A stretch of 64,000 nucleotides of DNA from Halorussus halobius (lineage in GTDB: Archaea > Halobacteriota > Halobacteria > Halobacteriales > Haladaptataceae), in NCBI RefSeq assembly GCF_004765805.1, contig NZ_SBIU01000003.1:978076-1042075 (forward strand), given 5' to 3'. Made by a program: the position numbers and the translations under genes. Positions 52,127 to 61,200 of the stretch are shown one piece after another (position 1 is the stretch's first letter; every line of letters starts with the position of its first letter). A model generated the notes under the pieces. That model worked only from the letters and a program-made list of their open reading frames with translations. It was not told where the DNA came from and did no database searches.

Positions 52127-53197
52127 TTACAGCCCTTGCTCTACCTCTTGTAGCGCATCAATTGCGTGCTGCAGATGCACGCGCAGCTCGTCATCTGCAC
52201 CGTTCTCACTCACCGCTTGATCAGTACCCTCCACGCTCTCATTCGAGGGCTCCGATTCGGGAGTCGTCTCAGTCGCACCCCACGTTTCAGTTCGGCCCAC
52301 CGAGTCTGTGTCCTGTTCGGGGGCTGCGTCAAGCCGCTGCTGTTCATCACCGTCGTCCTCTCCTGTGTCGGTCGTGGCGGGACTGCGTTCCGACCGGTCG
52401 CTGTCGGTCGTCGGCCGTCCCCCGCGGTTGAACGCGGCAAACGGGAAGTCGTACGCACAGGCTCGCTTCTGCTTGTTGAACGTCGTCCGACGCGAGACAT
52501 CGAACACGTTGATGACGTCGTTGCGATCACACCCGCGGTCGAGTGCCTGTCGGACTTTCTCGTCCTCCATACGCTGGAGCAACAACTGCGGGTCATCTGG
52601 GATGTGCCCACGAGCGGAGTTCTCGATCTGCTCGGTGAGCCCCCATTCCCCGGTCTCGACGTCCTTATCGACGATCTGCCGGTCGCGGGCTTCGACCAAG
52701 TTGTCGAGCCCCATCAGCACCCACAACCGCTCACGAACCGCTGACACCGTCAAGTCAGTCGGCACTCCGGACGCAATATCACCCGTTCGCGCCGGACCCG
52801 CATCTGCTAAGAACCGCAGGATCTCGATGTCCTGCGGAAGCAACACACTCTGGTCTTCCTCAGTGATCTCTACCGGCGCGTCGTCAGGCGTGCTCTGTTG
52901 ATGGAACCAGCTGTGGCACGACCGACACAGCAACGTCAGGTTCTCCATATCATGCTCACCAATCCCGTCCGGGTCGCGTTCGATATGGTGGACATGCAGC
53001 GTCGCTAACCCGCCTTTCTCCGGTCCGCGTCGCCCGCAGACCTGGCAACGATGGGCGTACTCGTCAAGCACCGCTTCCCGCGTCTTCGGATCAACTGTCT
53101 CGTGGCACTCCTCAGGCGTCAACCGCTCCGTTCGTTCACCGCTCGATTCGCTCATCCTCGGCGCGTCGTCGTGATCGTGTGACTCTGTTTCTGTCAT
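52127..53197 (-). CDS. HNH nuclease fused to winged-helix region
   Basis: A 356-residue protein. The HNH domain spans about residues 25-105: CQVCGRRGPEKGGLATLHVH, HIERDPDGIG, LTLLCRSCHSWFH, with two CxxC zinc pairs and the catalytic His-His. A wHTH (ILRFLADAGPARTGDIASGV), a second HTH-like stretch near DRNDVINVFDVSRRTTFN and an acidic low-complexity C-terminus follow. It lies 190 bp beyond the exonuclease gene on the same strand. Such proteins act as restriction-type or homing nucleases; the role here is inferred. Confidence 0.82.
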   Translation of the reverse strand: MTETESHDHDDAPRMSESSGERTERLTPEECHETVDPKTREAVLDEYAHRCQVCGRRGPEKGGLATLHVHHIERDPDGIGEHDMENLTLLCRSCHSWFHQQSTPDDAPVEITEEDQSVLLPQDIEILRFLADAGPARTGDIASGVPTDLTVSAVRERLWVLMGLDNLVEARDRQIVDKDVETGEWGLTEQIENSARGHIPDDPQLLLQRMEDEKVRQALDRGCDRNDVINVFDVSRRTTFNKQKRACAYDFPFAAFNRGGRPTTDSDRSERSPATTDTGEDDGDEQQRLDAAPEQDTDSVGRTETWGATETTPESEPSNESVEGTDQAVSENGADDELRVHLQHAIDALQEVEQGL

Positions 53198-53387
53198 TCG
53201 CTGATTTCCAGTGGTCGGTTCTGCAGCTGTTCACACCGGGGAACGGGAAGTCGTGGAGTATCGCTTCAATTCGCAGCCCGTCGTACCCGCGTCGCCGCCG
53301 CGTACCGCTCACAGCAAATCCGGCGGCACCACCCAGTCACGAACCAACCTGCCGCGAACCCCGCGTCGGACTCGATCCACCTGCATC

Positions 53388-54053
53388 TCAGATCGACCTC
53401 GTCGGCGTCAGCGACTTCACTTTGAACTCGGATTTCGAACAGTACCGCTCCGCAACGCGGCCGAGCGCCCGTGTCCGCAGCACATCCGCCACGTTATGCA
53501 ACACGAGCTCCGCAAACCGCCCGTCCTCGAACGCCGCCACAGCCTCTGCACTATCGTCGAACGGGTCGAGATCACCGTATGAACCGTCGCACAACACGTC
53601 GTACGCCGTCACGAGATCACCCTGCTCGGTCCCATCAACGGTCGTGTTGAACCGGTCAGTGACGAGCGGCATCACGTCTGCGTACGGCACGTCGACGAAC
53701 GGCCATGCTAAATCACGCTGCGCGTACCGCGTTCGCAGGAACGGTACGTCGAACCCGCCATTCCACCGCTCTCCATTGTACGCGACGAGCAGCATGTCAT
53801 CACGGATCCGCTCCGCAACGAACTCAGACACTGCGGCCAGCAACTCGCTTTCAGACGCATGCGCAGACACTCGCACGAGCGTCTCCGACACCTCAGACTC
53901 AACAGCCGATTCAATCCCCGGCGCGTCCCGCTCGCCAGTCTGCACGAACACGCGGACGCCCATCGGCACCGCAAACCCGACCGTCGTCACCTCGTCATCA
54001 ACGTTGAACCCAGTCGTCTCGATATCGAACGCCACTTGCTCCAACACCATCAC
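53388..54053 (-). CDS. DEDD (DnaQ/RNase T-like) 3'-5' exonuclease
   Basis: A 221-residue exonuclease. Exo I is FDIETTGF with D10 and E12; Exo II is YNGERWNGGFDVPFL with Asp near 115; a late ELVLHNVADVLRT could be Exo III. This is the DEDD fold that degrades ssDNA or RNA from the 3' end. Its start overlaps the previous gene by 4 bp (ATGA), so it belongs to the RAMP cassette. DEDD exonucleases occur in some CRISPR-Cas contexts (for example Cas2-DEDDh and Csm6-like fusions), which supports a cassette role. Confidence 0.83.
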   Translation of the reverse strand: MMVLEQVAFDIETTGFNVDDEVTTVGFAVPMGVRVFVQTGERDAPGIESAVESEVSETLVRVSAHASESELLAAVSEFVAERIRDDMLLVAYNGERWNGGFDVPFLRTRYAQRDLAWPFVDVPYADVMPLVTDRFNTTVDGTEQGDLVTAYDVLCDGSYGDLDPFDDSAEAVAAFEDGRFAELVLHNVADVLRTRALGRVAERYCSKSEFKVKSLTPTRSI

Positions 54054-54982
54054 ACACCACCTCCGTCCGACGCGGCCGCCGCACGCTCCGGCACCCGGTC
54101 CGCACCGCTCGGGCGCAGCCGAAACTCCCCGAACCCGAACCGAGAATGCGTTCCAACCCGCGTCACACCGTTCTTCGCCGTTCGCACCGCGTCATCTCCG
54201 ACGTACTCGACGACCTGCCCGTGATCAACCGTCGCCACAGCGTACGACTCCTCACCATTAACGAGGCGTGTCTCCCGGCGACGCAACCCGCCAGACTGCA
54301 CATCCCACCACCACGGCACCGACTGTGAATCCGCGTTTGGAGCCTCGCTCGCTAGCACGTACGGCGTCACAAGCTCCAACTGCAACTCGTCAGCCCCGCG
54401 CACTCCAGCGTAATCCAACGCATCGAGATCTACGAGTTGTGTCTCCACCACGGACACCTTTCCGAACCCGTAATTCCGCGCCCCACCAACACGAATCCCG
54501 TCCAGTACATCCTCCGCGACCGGTACGACTCCGTCACGCCCGGCGTGCAAGTAGCAGTGCAGGAACCACGACACTGACCGGCGGTGATCCCGCATCTCCG
54601 CCGGCCGCCCGAACCAACACGAATCGTCGAACGCAAGACGGCCACCATGAGTTTGCAACGGGTGTACGTTATGCGCGTCCCGCGGCCGTGAATCCAGCAG
54701 CCACCGCTGCGCCGCGTCCCGAAACACGAACAAGTCCTCGTACGACTCCACGTCCGGCAACGACAACCCGAGCTTCCCCGCATACCCATCCTGCGACGCG
54801 CCTGCCGGGTACTTACCGTACTCACCCGGGAGAAACACGCCGTGACTCACATGCAGCGCCCCACGCGTCGCAGCACCGACACGCCGCGCCACCGCATTGA
54901 ACACGGCGTTCCCCGACACGAAATACGGATTGCCGGAGTACGACGACTCCAACTCGAAGAGAACCTGTTGAAGCCGCGTCAT
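54050..54982 (-). CDS. Cas5/Csf3-like RAMP protein
   Basis: A 310-residue protein of the RAMP superfamily as judged by paired glycine-rich loops: GGARNYGFGKV (166-176) and GTHSRFGFGEF (277-287), each followed by a predicted beta strand. The first 30 residues (VLFELESSYSGNPYFVSGNA) suit a Cas5-type N-terminal ferredoxin fold. The loop GGARN(Y)GFG also appears in the Cas7-like gene of the same cassette. Overlaps its neighbours by 4 bp (ATGA) on both sides. Cas5 would anchor a crRNA 5' handle, but the guide source here is unknown. Confidence 0.62.
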   Translation of the reverse strand: MTRLQQVLFELESSYSGNPYFVSGNAVFNAVARRVGAATRGALHVSHGVFLPGEYGKYPAGASQDGYAGKLGLSLPDVESYEDLFVFRDAAQRWLLDSRPRDAHNVHPLQTHGGRLAFDDSCWFGRPAEMRDHRRSVSWFLHCYLHAGRDGVVPVAEDVLDGIRVGGARNYGFGKVSVVETQLVDLDALDYAGVRGADELQLELVTPYVLASEAPNADSQSVPWWWDVQSGGLRRRETRLVNGEESYAVATVDHGQVVEYVGDDAVRTAKNGVTRVGTHSRFGFGEFRLRPSGADRVPERAAAASDGGGV

Positions 54983-55830
54983 CGACCCTCACCTCCACCT
55001 CGACGGCCACGGCGACCATGCCCAGCGCACTGCGCCGGTGCGAACGCCGCGATGTAGTCCTCGATAAACTGTAGCGCCACCGACCACGAACGGATCCGCC
55101 GCAACTGCGAATCCAGCACGCGCCACCGACGTGACCCGGCCACGTCAAACGGGAGTGCCGGGAGCCGCGCCCACGTGTCTGCGAACGACCGCGCCGGCAC
55201 ATCACCCAACCGCGCTGCCGGCCGATCCCCCGGCTCCCCAGTCACAGCCAACGAGACCCCACCCGTCGAGAGTACTGTTCGATGCGGTGTTACAGACTCC
55301 GTGTCTGCAGCCTCAACTGCCAGGAATAGGTCGCCGAACTCGTGACCGTTCCGGTAATTATCCAGCAGCACCGCCGTCAGGAGCGTGTGGTACTTTACTG
55401 ACGTATACGGGTAGTACGGCGACTCATTGAACCCCGCTGGCAGCGTCGCCGACACCCACGTCGCGTGCAACTGCTCAGCGTCATCGGCCACGAGCAACTC
55501 GTCCAGCGATTCACCCGACTCACTCGAAACGACCTCCCCAGTCAGCAACGACATACGCCGCCACGACGCGTACGCATCCACCGTCTGCTCCGGATCACCA
55601 CGCGGCCGACTCAACAACGCCGCATCCCCGTCCGCCCCGTCCGGCACCGGCTCATTCACCCGCACACCGCCAATCGAATCCACTGCATGGCTATGCGTCC
55701 GCGCCCGCAGCTTATGCACATCATGCCGATACGCCGCCACCAACGGATCCACCGCATCGGCATCAACCTCCCCCTCAGAATCGGCGATCGCATCACGCAT
55801 CCCAATCACCTGCCCGGCCAGCGTCATCAT
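54979..55830 (-). CDS. unknown helical protein of the RAMP cassette (large/small subunit candidate)
   Basis: A 283-residue protein with no named family. The centre has FNESPYYPYTSVKYHTLLTA, VLLDNYRNGHEFGDLFLAVE and a long helical C-terminus RIRSWSVALQFIEDYIAAF; the end is a basic RRGRRGGGEGR tail suited to nucleic acid. Position between Cas7- and Cas5-like genes is where a large or small effector subunit would be expected. The ATG at 55830 overlaps the previous gene by 38 bp; an ATG at 55800 would overlap by 8. Function unknown. Confidence 0.6.
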   Translation of the reverse strand: MMTLAGQVIGMRDAIADSEGEVDADAVDPLVAAYRHDVHKLRARTHSHAVDSIGGVRVNEPVPDGADGDAALLSRPRGDPEQTVDAYASWRRMSLLTGEVVSSESGESLDELLVADDAEQLHATWVSATLPAGFNESPYYPYTSVKYHTLLTAVLLDNYRNGHEFGDLFLAVEAADTESVTPHRTVLSTGGVSLAVTGEPGDRPAARLGDVPARSFADTWARLPALPFDVAGSRRWRVLDSQLRRIRSWSVALQFIEDYIAAFAPAQCAGHGRRGRRGGGEGR

Positions 55831-56128
55831 CGTCGTCGTCCGTCGACGTATCCGCCTCTTGTTCCTGGGCTGTGCGGAGCCCCGTCGACGGCTCCATCAA
55901 CTCATCGAGACCATCAGTGTCGGAATTACCAGTCGCTGATGACCCGTCAGTCGCAGCACCCGCCTCTCCACCGCCAGACGCAACAATCGACTCCTCCGAT
56001 GCCGTCCGTTCTTGAGCAGTCCGCAGACCAGTCGCTGGCTCGGCTAGTTTATCCAGCTCCGCACCATCCTGATCCACATTCCCCGGATCATCATCACCAG
56101 CATCCCGGTCGTCACGCCCACCAGTCAT
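55793..56128 (-). CDS. acidic linker protein with duplicated TGLRTAQE motif
   Basis: A 111-residue, Asp/Gly/Ala-rich protein that is probably disordered. A 16-residue motif occurs twice: LDKLAEPATGLRTAQE and LDELMEPSTGLRTAQE. The motifs are spaced by about 45 residues and are the only non-polar parts, so they may be docking peptides, for example for RAMP subunits. Its ATG overlaps the Cas7-like gene by 4 bp (ATGA). Function unknown. Confidence 0.58.
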   Translation of the reverse strand: MTGGRDDRDAGDDDPGNVDQDGAELDKLAEPATGLRTAQERTASEESIVASGGGEAGAATDGSSATGNSDTDGLDELMEPSTGLRTAQEQEADTSTDDDDDDAGRAGDWDA

Positions 56129-57087
56129 GCCGAACCACCCGCTGACCTATCATCACCAGGGAAAGGCACGTCACCATCACGCTGCGCAACCCGCGCCTGC
56201 AACGCCCTCACGAACTCCGGCCGACACTCCGACCGCCACAACTTATCCTTCTCCTCCATCGCCGATGTCGTCGCCTGCGCCCGATTGAACACACGCCGCA
56301 CCTCCTGCTCAGTGTACAACGGATTGATCACCCACACGTCAGCAATCCCAGCGCCGAAATTCCGTGCACCGCCGACTTGAAACCCATACTGGTCACTGTG
56401 CGCGTCAAGGAACGACACCGCCTCCAACAACAGCCCCACGAACTCCGGCTTCAACTCCCGAAGCGTCAACTTCCACGTTCCCTCAACATTCCCAAGCATA
56501 TCCCGATCCGCCTGGCGGAGCGGCTGCCCACCGTCCTCCTCGTTCCGCGACCGCACCTGATTCGATATTTGCCGGTAGTGAGCCTCCGCCTCCCCGTCAA
56601 GAACGTCCACGTTTCTGCGGATCGGGGAGAACGTCACTGGCCGGCGCAGCAACTTCCCCGGCTGCGCACCGAACCCACCGAACAAGTCGTAGACGACGCA
56701 CCCATCATCGTGTTCATCCAGACAGGTCCCCTTCTCGTGGTACCCGGACTCCAAGTCACGCTCGTACGTCTCCGCACGCATATAGTCAGCATTCGGTTCA
56801 CCAGGGTGGCACGCCGTCGCCCCTGCAATCTGGACAACCTCCTCACACCCGTGCCGCAGCCAGCCTGACAGGGTGAATGGCGAGATCTGTCCTTCAATCT
56901 GATTCATCGGATCATCCGACTCATACCGATCCGCCGATGCGTGATGTCGATCCGTGACGATCCCATCACCTGGGGACAGCAGATCGATTTCAAGCCCAAC
57001 GTACACATCCGGCAGCAACATCTCCTCCACCGACCGCGGCACATCCAACTCGATATCCAGGTGCGAATCCACGAGGGCCGACGTCAT
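56125..57087 (-). CDS. Cas7/Csf2-like RAMP protein
   Basis: A 320-residue protein with the Cas7-group (Csm3/Csf2) order of elements: IEGQISPFTLSGWLRHG at 64-80, then CVVYDLFGGFGAQPGK at 130-145 and VTFSPIR, then FQVGGARNFGAGIADVWV at 236-253. Conserved Cys at 81, 93, 122 and 130 might hold a zinc. These features recur in Csm3- and Csf2-type backbone subunits, which polymerise along a crRNA. Overlaps the neighbours by 4 bp at both ends. The call is inferred from motif order; a profile search has not been run. Confidence 0.65.
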   Translation of the reverse strand: MTSALVDSHLDIELDVPRSVEEMLLPDVYVGLEIDLLSPGDGIVTDRHHASADRYESDDPMNQIEGQISPFTLSGWLRHGCEEVVQIAGATACHPGEPNADYMRAETYERDLESGYHEKGTCLDEHDDGCVVYDLFGGFGAQPGKLLRRPVTFSPIRRNVDVLDGEAEAHYRQISNQVRSRNEEDGGQPLRQADRDMLGNVEGTWKLTLRELKPEFVGLLLEAVSFLDAHSDQYGFQVGGARNFGAGIADVWVINPLYTEQEVRRVFNRAQATTSAMEEKDKLWRSECRPEFVRALQARVAQRDGDVPFPGDDRSAGGSA

Positions 57088-57617
57088 CGCTGCTCACCCC
57101 AGAATAACCCGCGAATCACATCGCCGTCTGGATGACTCGCACGACTTCGCGCCCCTCCCAAGGACACCTTCGCCGCAGCCTCGGGCGTTTCTGGTTCCTC
57201 GACGTCCGACGCAGCGTTCGCAGGGGACCCACCATCTGGGATCTTCCGAACCGACTTCGTTGCCGCCGCACTCACCGCCACCGCCTCGGGGTCCAACAAT
57301 ACCGGCCACGACGACTGCGTCGCTCCATCGGAACACCACCCTACACGACTTTCAACCACCAGTTCGCGCACACCCAACGTATACGCCTCTGGCAACTCGT
57401 GACCTTCATCACCGCACACTACGTACCCGACCCGAAACATCACCTCTCCAGCTGGCCGAAACACGTACACAACGACCGAATTTCCCCCGTGAAGAGGAGA
57501 GCCGCACACTTGACACGTCGCGGCCCCTTCCCCGAGCGAAATTCCACATATTTGATATATGTCTTCAATTAACTCGGTGTCGACAGCTTCTTGATTCGCA
57601 GGTTCTGAATTTTCCAT
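57084..57617 (-). CDS. small Cys-containing protein, possible Csf1-like subunit
   Basis: A 177-residue protein starting MENSEPANQEAVDTELIED. A metal-type pattern follows, CGISLGEGAATCQVCGSPLH then VCGDEGHELPEAY, giving Cys-x2-Cys and Cys-x5-His pairs. The C-terminal part is acidic and low complexity. Csf1 of type IV CRISPR systems is also a small protein with an N-terminal zinc-binding region and stands at the head of its operon; the match is positional plus cysteine pattern only. The ATG at 57617 is preferred because the longer frame begins in the antisense leader. Confidence 0.5.
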   Translation of the reverse strand: MENSEPANQEAVDTELIEDIYQICGISLGEGAATCQVCGSPLHGGNSVVVYVFRPAGEVMFRVGYVVCGDEGHELPEAYTLGVRELVVESRVGWCSDGATQSSWPVLLDPEAVAVSAAATKSVRKIPDGGSPANAASDVEEPETPEAAAKVSLGGARSRASHPDGDVIRGLFWGEQR

Positions 57618-57648
57618 GGGTTTGCTCACATCCGTTGGGGAACCCAGC

Positions 57649-57669
57649 CCGGGTGTCTTCAGCACCCGG
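57649..57669. promoter_or_regulatory. 7-bp hairpin before the RAMP cassette
   Basis: CCGGGTG (57649-57655) and CACCCGG (57663-57669) flank TCTTCAG. It is 32-52 bp upstream of the cassette's first start codon, in the transcribed leader or promoter. It could be an attenuator or regulator site. Confidence 0.45.
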
Positions 57670-57716
57670 ACACTTCTGACTGTGATAGTGCCCCGAGGGG
57701 CTGAGTTCCACACCCG

Positions 57717-57760
57717 TTATGAGAACTCCTATTGGTAAATGCCTTTCGGAGAACTCATAA
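57717..57760. promoter_or_regulatory. inverted operator-like repeat in the divergent promoter
   Basis: TTATGAG-AA-CTCC (57717-57729) and GGAG-AA-CTCATAA (57748-57760) form long inverted arms, each containing the 8-mer GAGAACTC (57721-57728 and 57749-57756). The arms abut the start of the small HTH gene. A variant GAGAATTC occurs at 58079-58086, before the ATPase gene. This is a good candidate operator of the HTH protein, controlling both directions. Confidence 0.65.
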
Positions 57761-58053
57761 TGGATTCGGATACACCGTTAGGACTAATCATAGTGGCCGA
57801 AAATAGGGAAGTAATGCCTGGCCGCGACGAAGAGACTGGCCGCTATACCGGTCAGTACTCTACTGATGATTTCCTCCATGCGATTAATGCAGGAGGAGGA
57901 GTGGCCGGCACAGGTGAGATCGCAGACCACGTAGGCTGTGCACACGACACGGCGTATAAGCGACTTCAAGAGATGGAGGAAGAAGGGTTAGTTTCCTCTC
58001 GGAAGGTTGGGAACACTCTCTTGTGGGAGAAAACGGGTTCAGAAGAAAGCTGA
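57760..58053 (+). CDS. small winged-HTH regulator
   Basis: A 97-residue protein. The winged helix is AGGGVAGTGEIADHVGCAHD, TAYKRLQEMEEEGLVSSRKV and GNTLLWEKTG (wing). The start is set at 57760 (MDSDTPLGLII) because an operator-like inverted repeat ends exactly there, though an ATG at 57739 gives 7 more residues. It stands between the divergent RAMP cassette and the DUF499 gene, so it may control both. Confidence 0.78.
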   Translation: MDSDTPLGLIIVAENREVMPGRDEETGRYTGQYSTDDFLHAINAGGGVAGTGEIADHVGCAHDTAYKRLQEMEEEGLVSSRKVGNTLLWEKTGSEES

Positions 58054-58152
58054 ATCCTTGACGAGATATTTTCGGGTGGAGAATTCACTGGCCATGGATA
58101 TGGGTTCTCATAGAAGTTATACCGCCCTAAGACACCTCACTGTCCAGTTCGG

Positions 58153-58171
58153 AGGCACAGACGTTGTGCCT
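58153..58171. promoter_or_regulatory. inverted repeats before the DUF499 ATPase gene
   Basis: AGGCACA/TGTGCCT (58153-58159, 58165-58171) is a perfect 7-bp inverted repeat. A second near-palindrome TGGTGTGAACACCA lies at 58194-58207, 15 nt before the ATG at 58222. Both could be binding sites for a dimeric regulator or hairpins in the leader. Confidence 0.5.
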
Positions 58172-58221
58172 GCCCGTGTTGGAACTTTTAAGATGGTGTG
58201 AACACCACGTCTTGTCATACG

Positions 58222-61200
58222 ATGAGTACACAGAAGGAAGAGATTACCCCGCTCTTCGAGGCGTGCCAACCTCGATCCGACGTCATCGACGGGACGTTGG
58301 AGGAGGAGCAATTCGCTGCAAATCTGGCCACTGTCGCACACGAGCCAGATGAAGCAGCGTCTGTATACCGGAATACAGACGAATTCTTCGAAACAACTTA
58401 TCCTACTGAAGGGCTTTCCACGTTACTGAGCAACCTCACTGGCCGGTTCCTGAACGCAGACGGTCGGGACTCACATGGCTACAAGAGTAGCATTCTCTGC
58501 CTCGACACGACTTTCGGCGGAGGGAAGACCCACCAGCTGATCGCCTCCTATCACCTTGCTACCAATCCATCTGCAATCGGCGACCTCACCAGGTTCGTAG
58601 ACAAGGACGACCTCGCATCGGATTATCTAACTGCTGCTGACCAGGGGCTGGACGTAAACACCGCTGTCTTCGTCGGTGGACACGTTGACGCCCAGAGTGC
58701 TCGGAGCAGCCGGTCCGATCCCCAGGCACCCGACACGAACACGATGTGGGGGGAGATTGCTTACCAGCTGTTCGGTATCGAGGGATACCGACAGATCGAG
58801 AGCTATGATCGAGAATACGACGTCCCTGGAACGAACACGCTGAAGGACCTCTTGGAGCTCAATGATCAGCCATCTCTCGTCCTCATTGACGAGATTGCGG
58901 AATATCTCGAAGACGGGTCCTCAAAATCTCTCGGAGACGCTACCCTTGCGAGTCACACCGTTTCGTTCATCAAGAAGCTACTCACCACCGCTGCCCAGGA
59001 CGACTCCCTGACCGTCATTTACAGCGTTGCCGACTCAGCGTTCTCAGAAGAAGCAGAGGAGATTCGGGGGATCGTCGATGAACTCGACCAGGTCGTCGTC
59101 CGCCAGCAGAAGATCATCACTCCGACGGGTGAAACCGAGGTCGGGGCGGTCCTCCAACATCGACTCTTCGACGAGATCGATTTCGATGCAGGCAGCGAGA
59201 TCGCCGAGGAGTATCTCCAATTCTACGACGAGGCCCCACGCCAATTCCCACAGGAGGTGAACAGCGATCAGTACCGGGAGAAGCTTGAGCGAGAGTTCCC
59301 GTTCCACCCGACGGTTACGGAAACACTCACTGAGAAGATCGACACGATCCCGGACTTCCAGCGTACACGAGGTGCACTCAAGCTCCTCGGCCGTGCAGTC
59401 CACTATCTCTGGAACCACAAGCCAACGGAGTATGATCGCCATTTCGTTCGTCTGCACGATCTGACGCCTGCAGACGACGCACCAGACGGGAGTATCCGAG
59501 CAACGCTGAACCAGACTCTCTTCGAGTTCGTCGATCTCAGTGCTGCGGTTACTGCGGACATCTACAACCGGGACAACACCGCCCACGCACAACTCGAAGA
59601 CAAGAAATGGACCGAAAAGGGAATCCCACCGCTCGGATCGCACATCACGACCACCGTTCTCTGGAACAGCCTCGCGTTCGGTGAACAGGCGTCGGGTGTC
59701 TCTCGCCGCGCCCTCAACGAGGCAATCGGACATCCCGACGTCTCCTTCGACCACTACGATAACGCGCTGAAGAACCTCGGCGGCGACGACATGAACGTCG
59801 CCTGCTACTACCTCTACGACGAGGACCAGATCCGGTTCAAGGCGGAACCGAACCTCATTCGGATCATCGACCAGCGGATTCAGAACACCGCCGAAGAGCA
59901 AGCTCGTAGCCGGTTCGAAGCCCGGCTAGAGCGGGAAGTCGGCAGTGGTGGGTTCAACATCGAGATGTTCCCCGAGGAGCCCGCCGACGTCGGCGACACG
60001 GCGTCGCGGCCGACGCTCTCCGTGATGCACATGCTCACGGCTCCGGTTCGAACGGAGCGAGGAGAAGAAACGGAGGTTCCGGACAAGATCCAGCAGCTCT
60101 ACGAGAAGACCGCCGCGAAACACGGCGGGAAGATCCAGAGTCGGTCGTACAAGAACTACGTCCTGTTCCTCGCACCGGACTCTGAACTGTTGGAGAACGC
60201 CATTGACCAGGCGACTCGTCTAGAGGCCATCGAGGACCTCCGTGACGACTCCCAGCAGACTGCAGACCTCTCCGACGAGCAGCTCCAGGAACTCCGCGAA
60301 CGAGAAGACGAGGCACGTGGGCTCCTCGGGGAGAGCGTTCGGAACGTCTACCGGCACCTGTTCTACGTCGGCGACGACGGGCTCACGCACGTAACGATCA
60401 CGTCGGTGGACGCAGGTGGCGGTACGAAGCTCGTCGATGCGGTCCGGACGACGATGGAGGACATGAACCGCATCATCCGGGACGACGACCAGCCCAAGGG
60501 CAAGGTCTGGTTCGAGCAGAAGCTCTGGCAGAGCCAGAAGGTTCGGATGACGACCGGAGCCATCGAATCCCAGTTCGCACGGAAACCGGGACTGCCCTTC
60601 CTCTTAAGTACGAAGCCGCTGCGAAAGACCATTGCTCGAATGGTCTCCGATCACGGATACGCGTACTGGGACAGCGAAACGGGAACCGCCTACTGGAACG
60701 CACAGAGTCAGCCTGAGAACTGGAACCACGACCGACCACTTCCCGACTCGCCGGACGTCACGACATCGATCTCGGACTCACAGGTCAAGATTGGCGAGGA
60801 GTACGAGCTGTTCGATAGCATCGATGCACTTCTCGAACAGCACGGGGACGAGATCGAACCACCGAAAGCCACGGAGTGTGACAACTGCGGCGCTGAACTT
60901 CCGGAGAACAGCCAGCACTCCCTCTGTGAGGAATGCCGGTCGAAACCCGCCTCGTGTAGTGAGTGCGGGACGACGATTGAGGGCACGACCAAATCGGACG
61001 AGCCGATCAAGTGTGAGGAGTGCAAGAGAACTGGCTCGAAGCCCTGGAACAAATCGACCGGGTCGATGAGCGCGAAACGAGCCTTCAGTGAGGTTCGGAG
61101 TCATGCAGTCTCGCAAGCGGGAGGCGACTCGACGCCCGGCGTATCGTCGCTCATCATCGACGTCGAAGGAGACGAGCCGTTCAAACACGGCTCGTTCGTC

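Noticed and set aside
53179..54900. Plus-strand frames across the RAMP cassette
   Set aside because: Thr/Ser/Arg/Pro-rich sequences antisense to the overlapping RAMP genes, with no recognisable domain.
52000..58000. A CRISPR array near the RAMP genes
   Set aside because: No set of evenly spaced 25-40-bp direct repeats was seen in this interval or elsewhere in the window.
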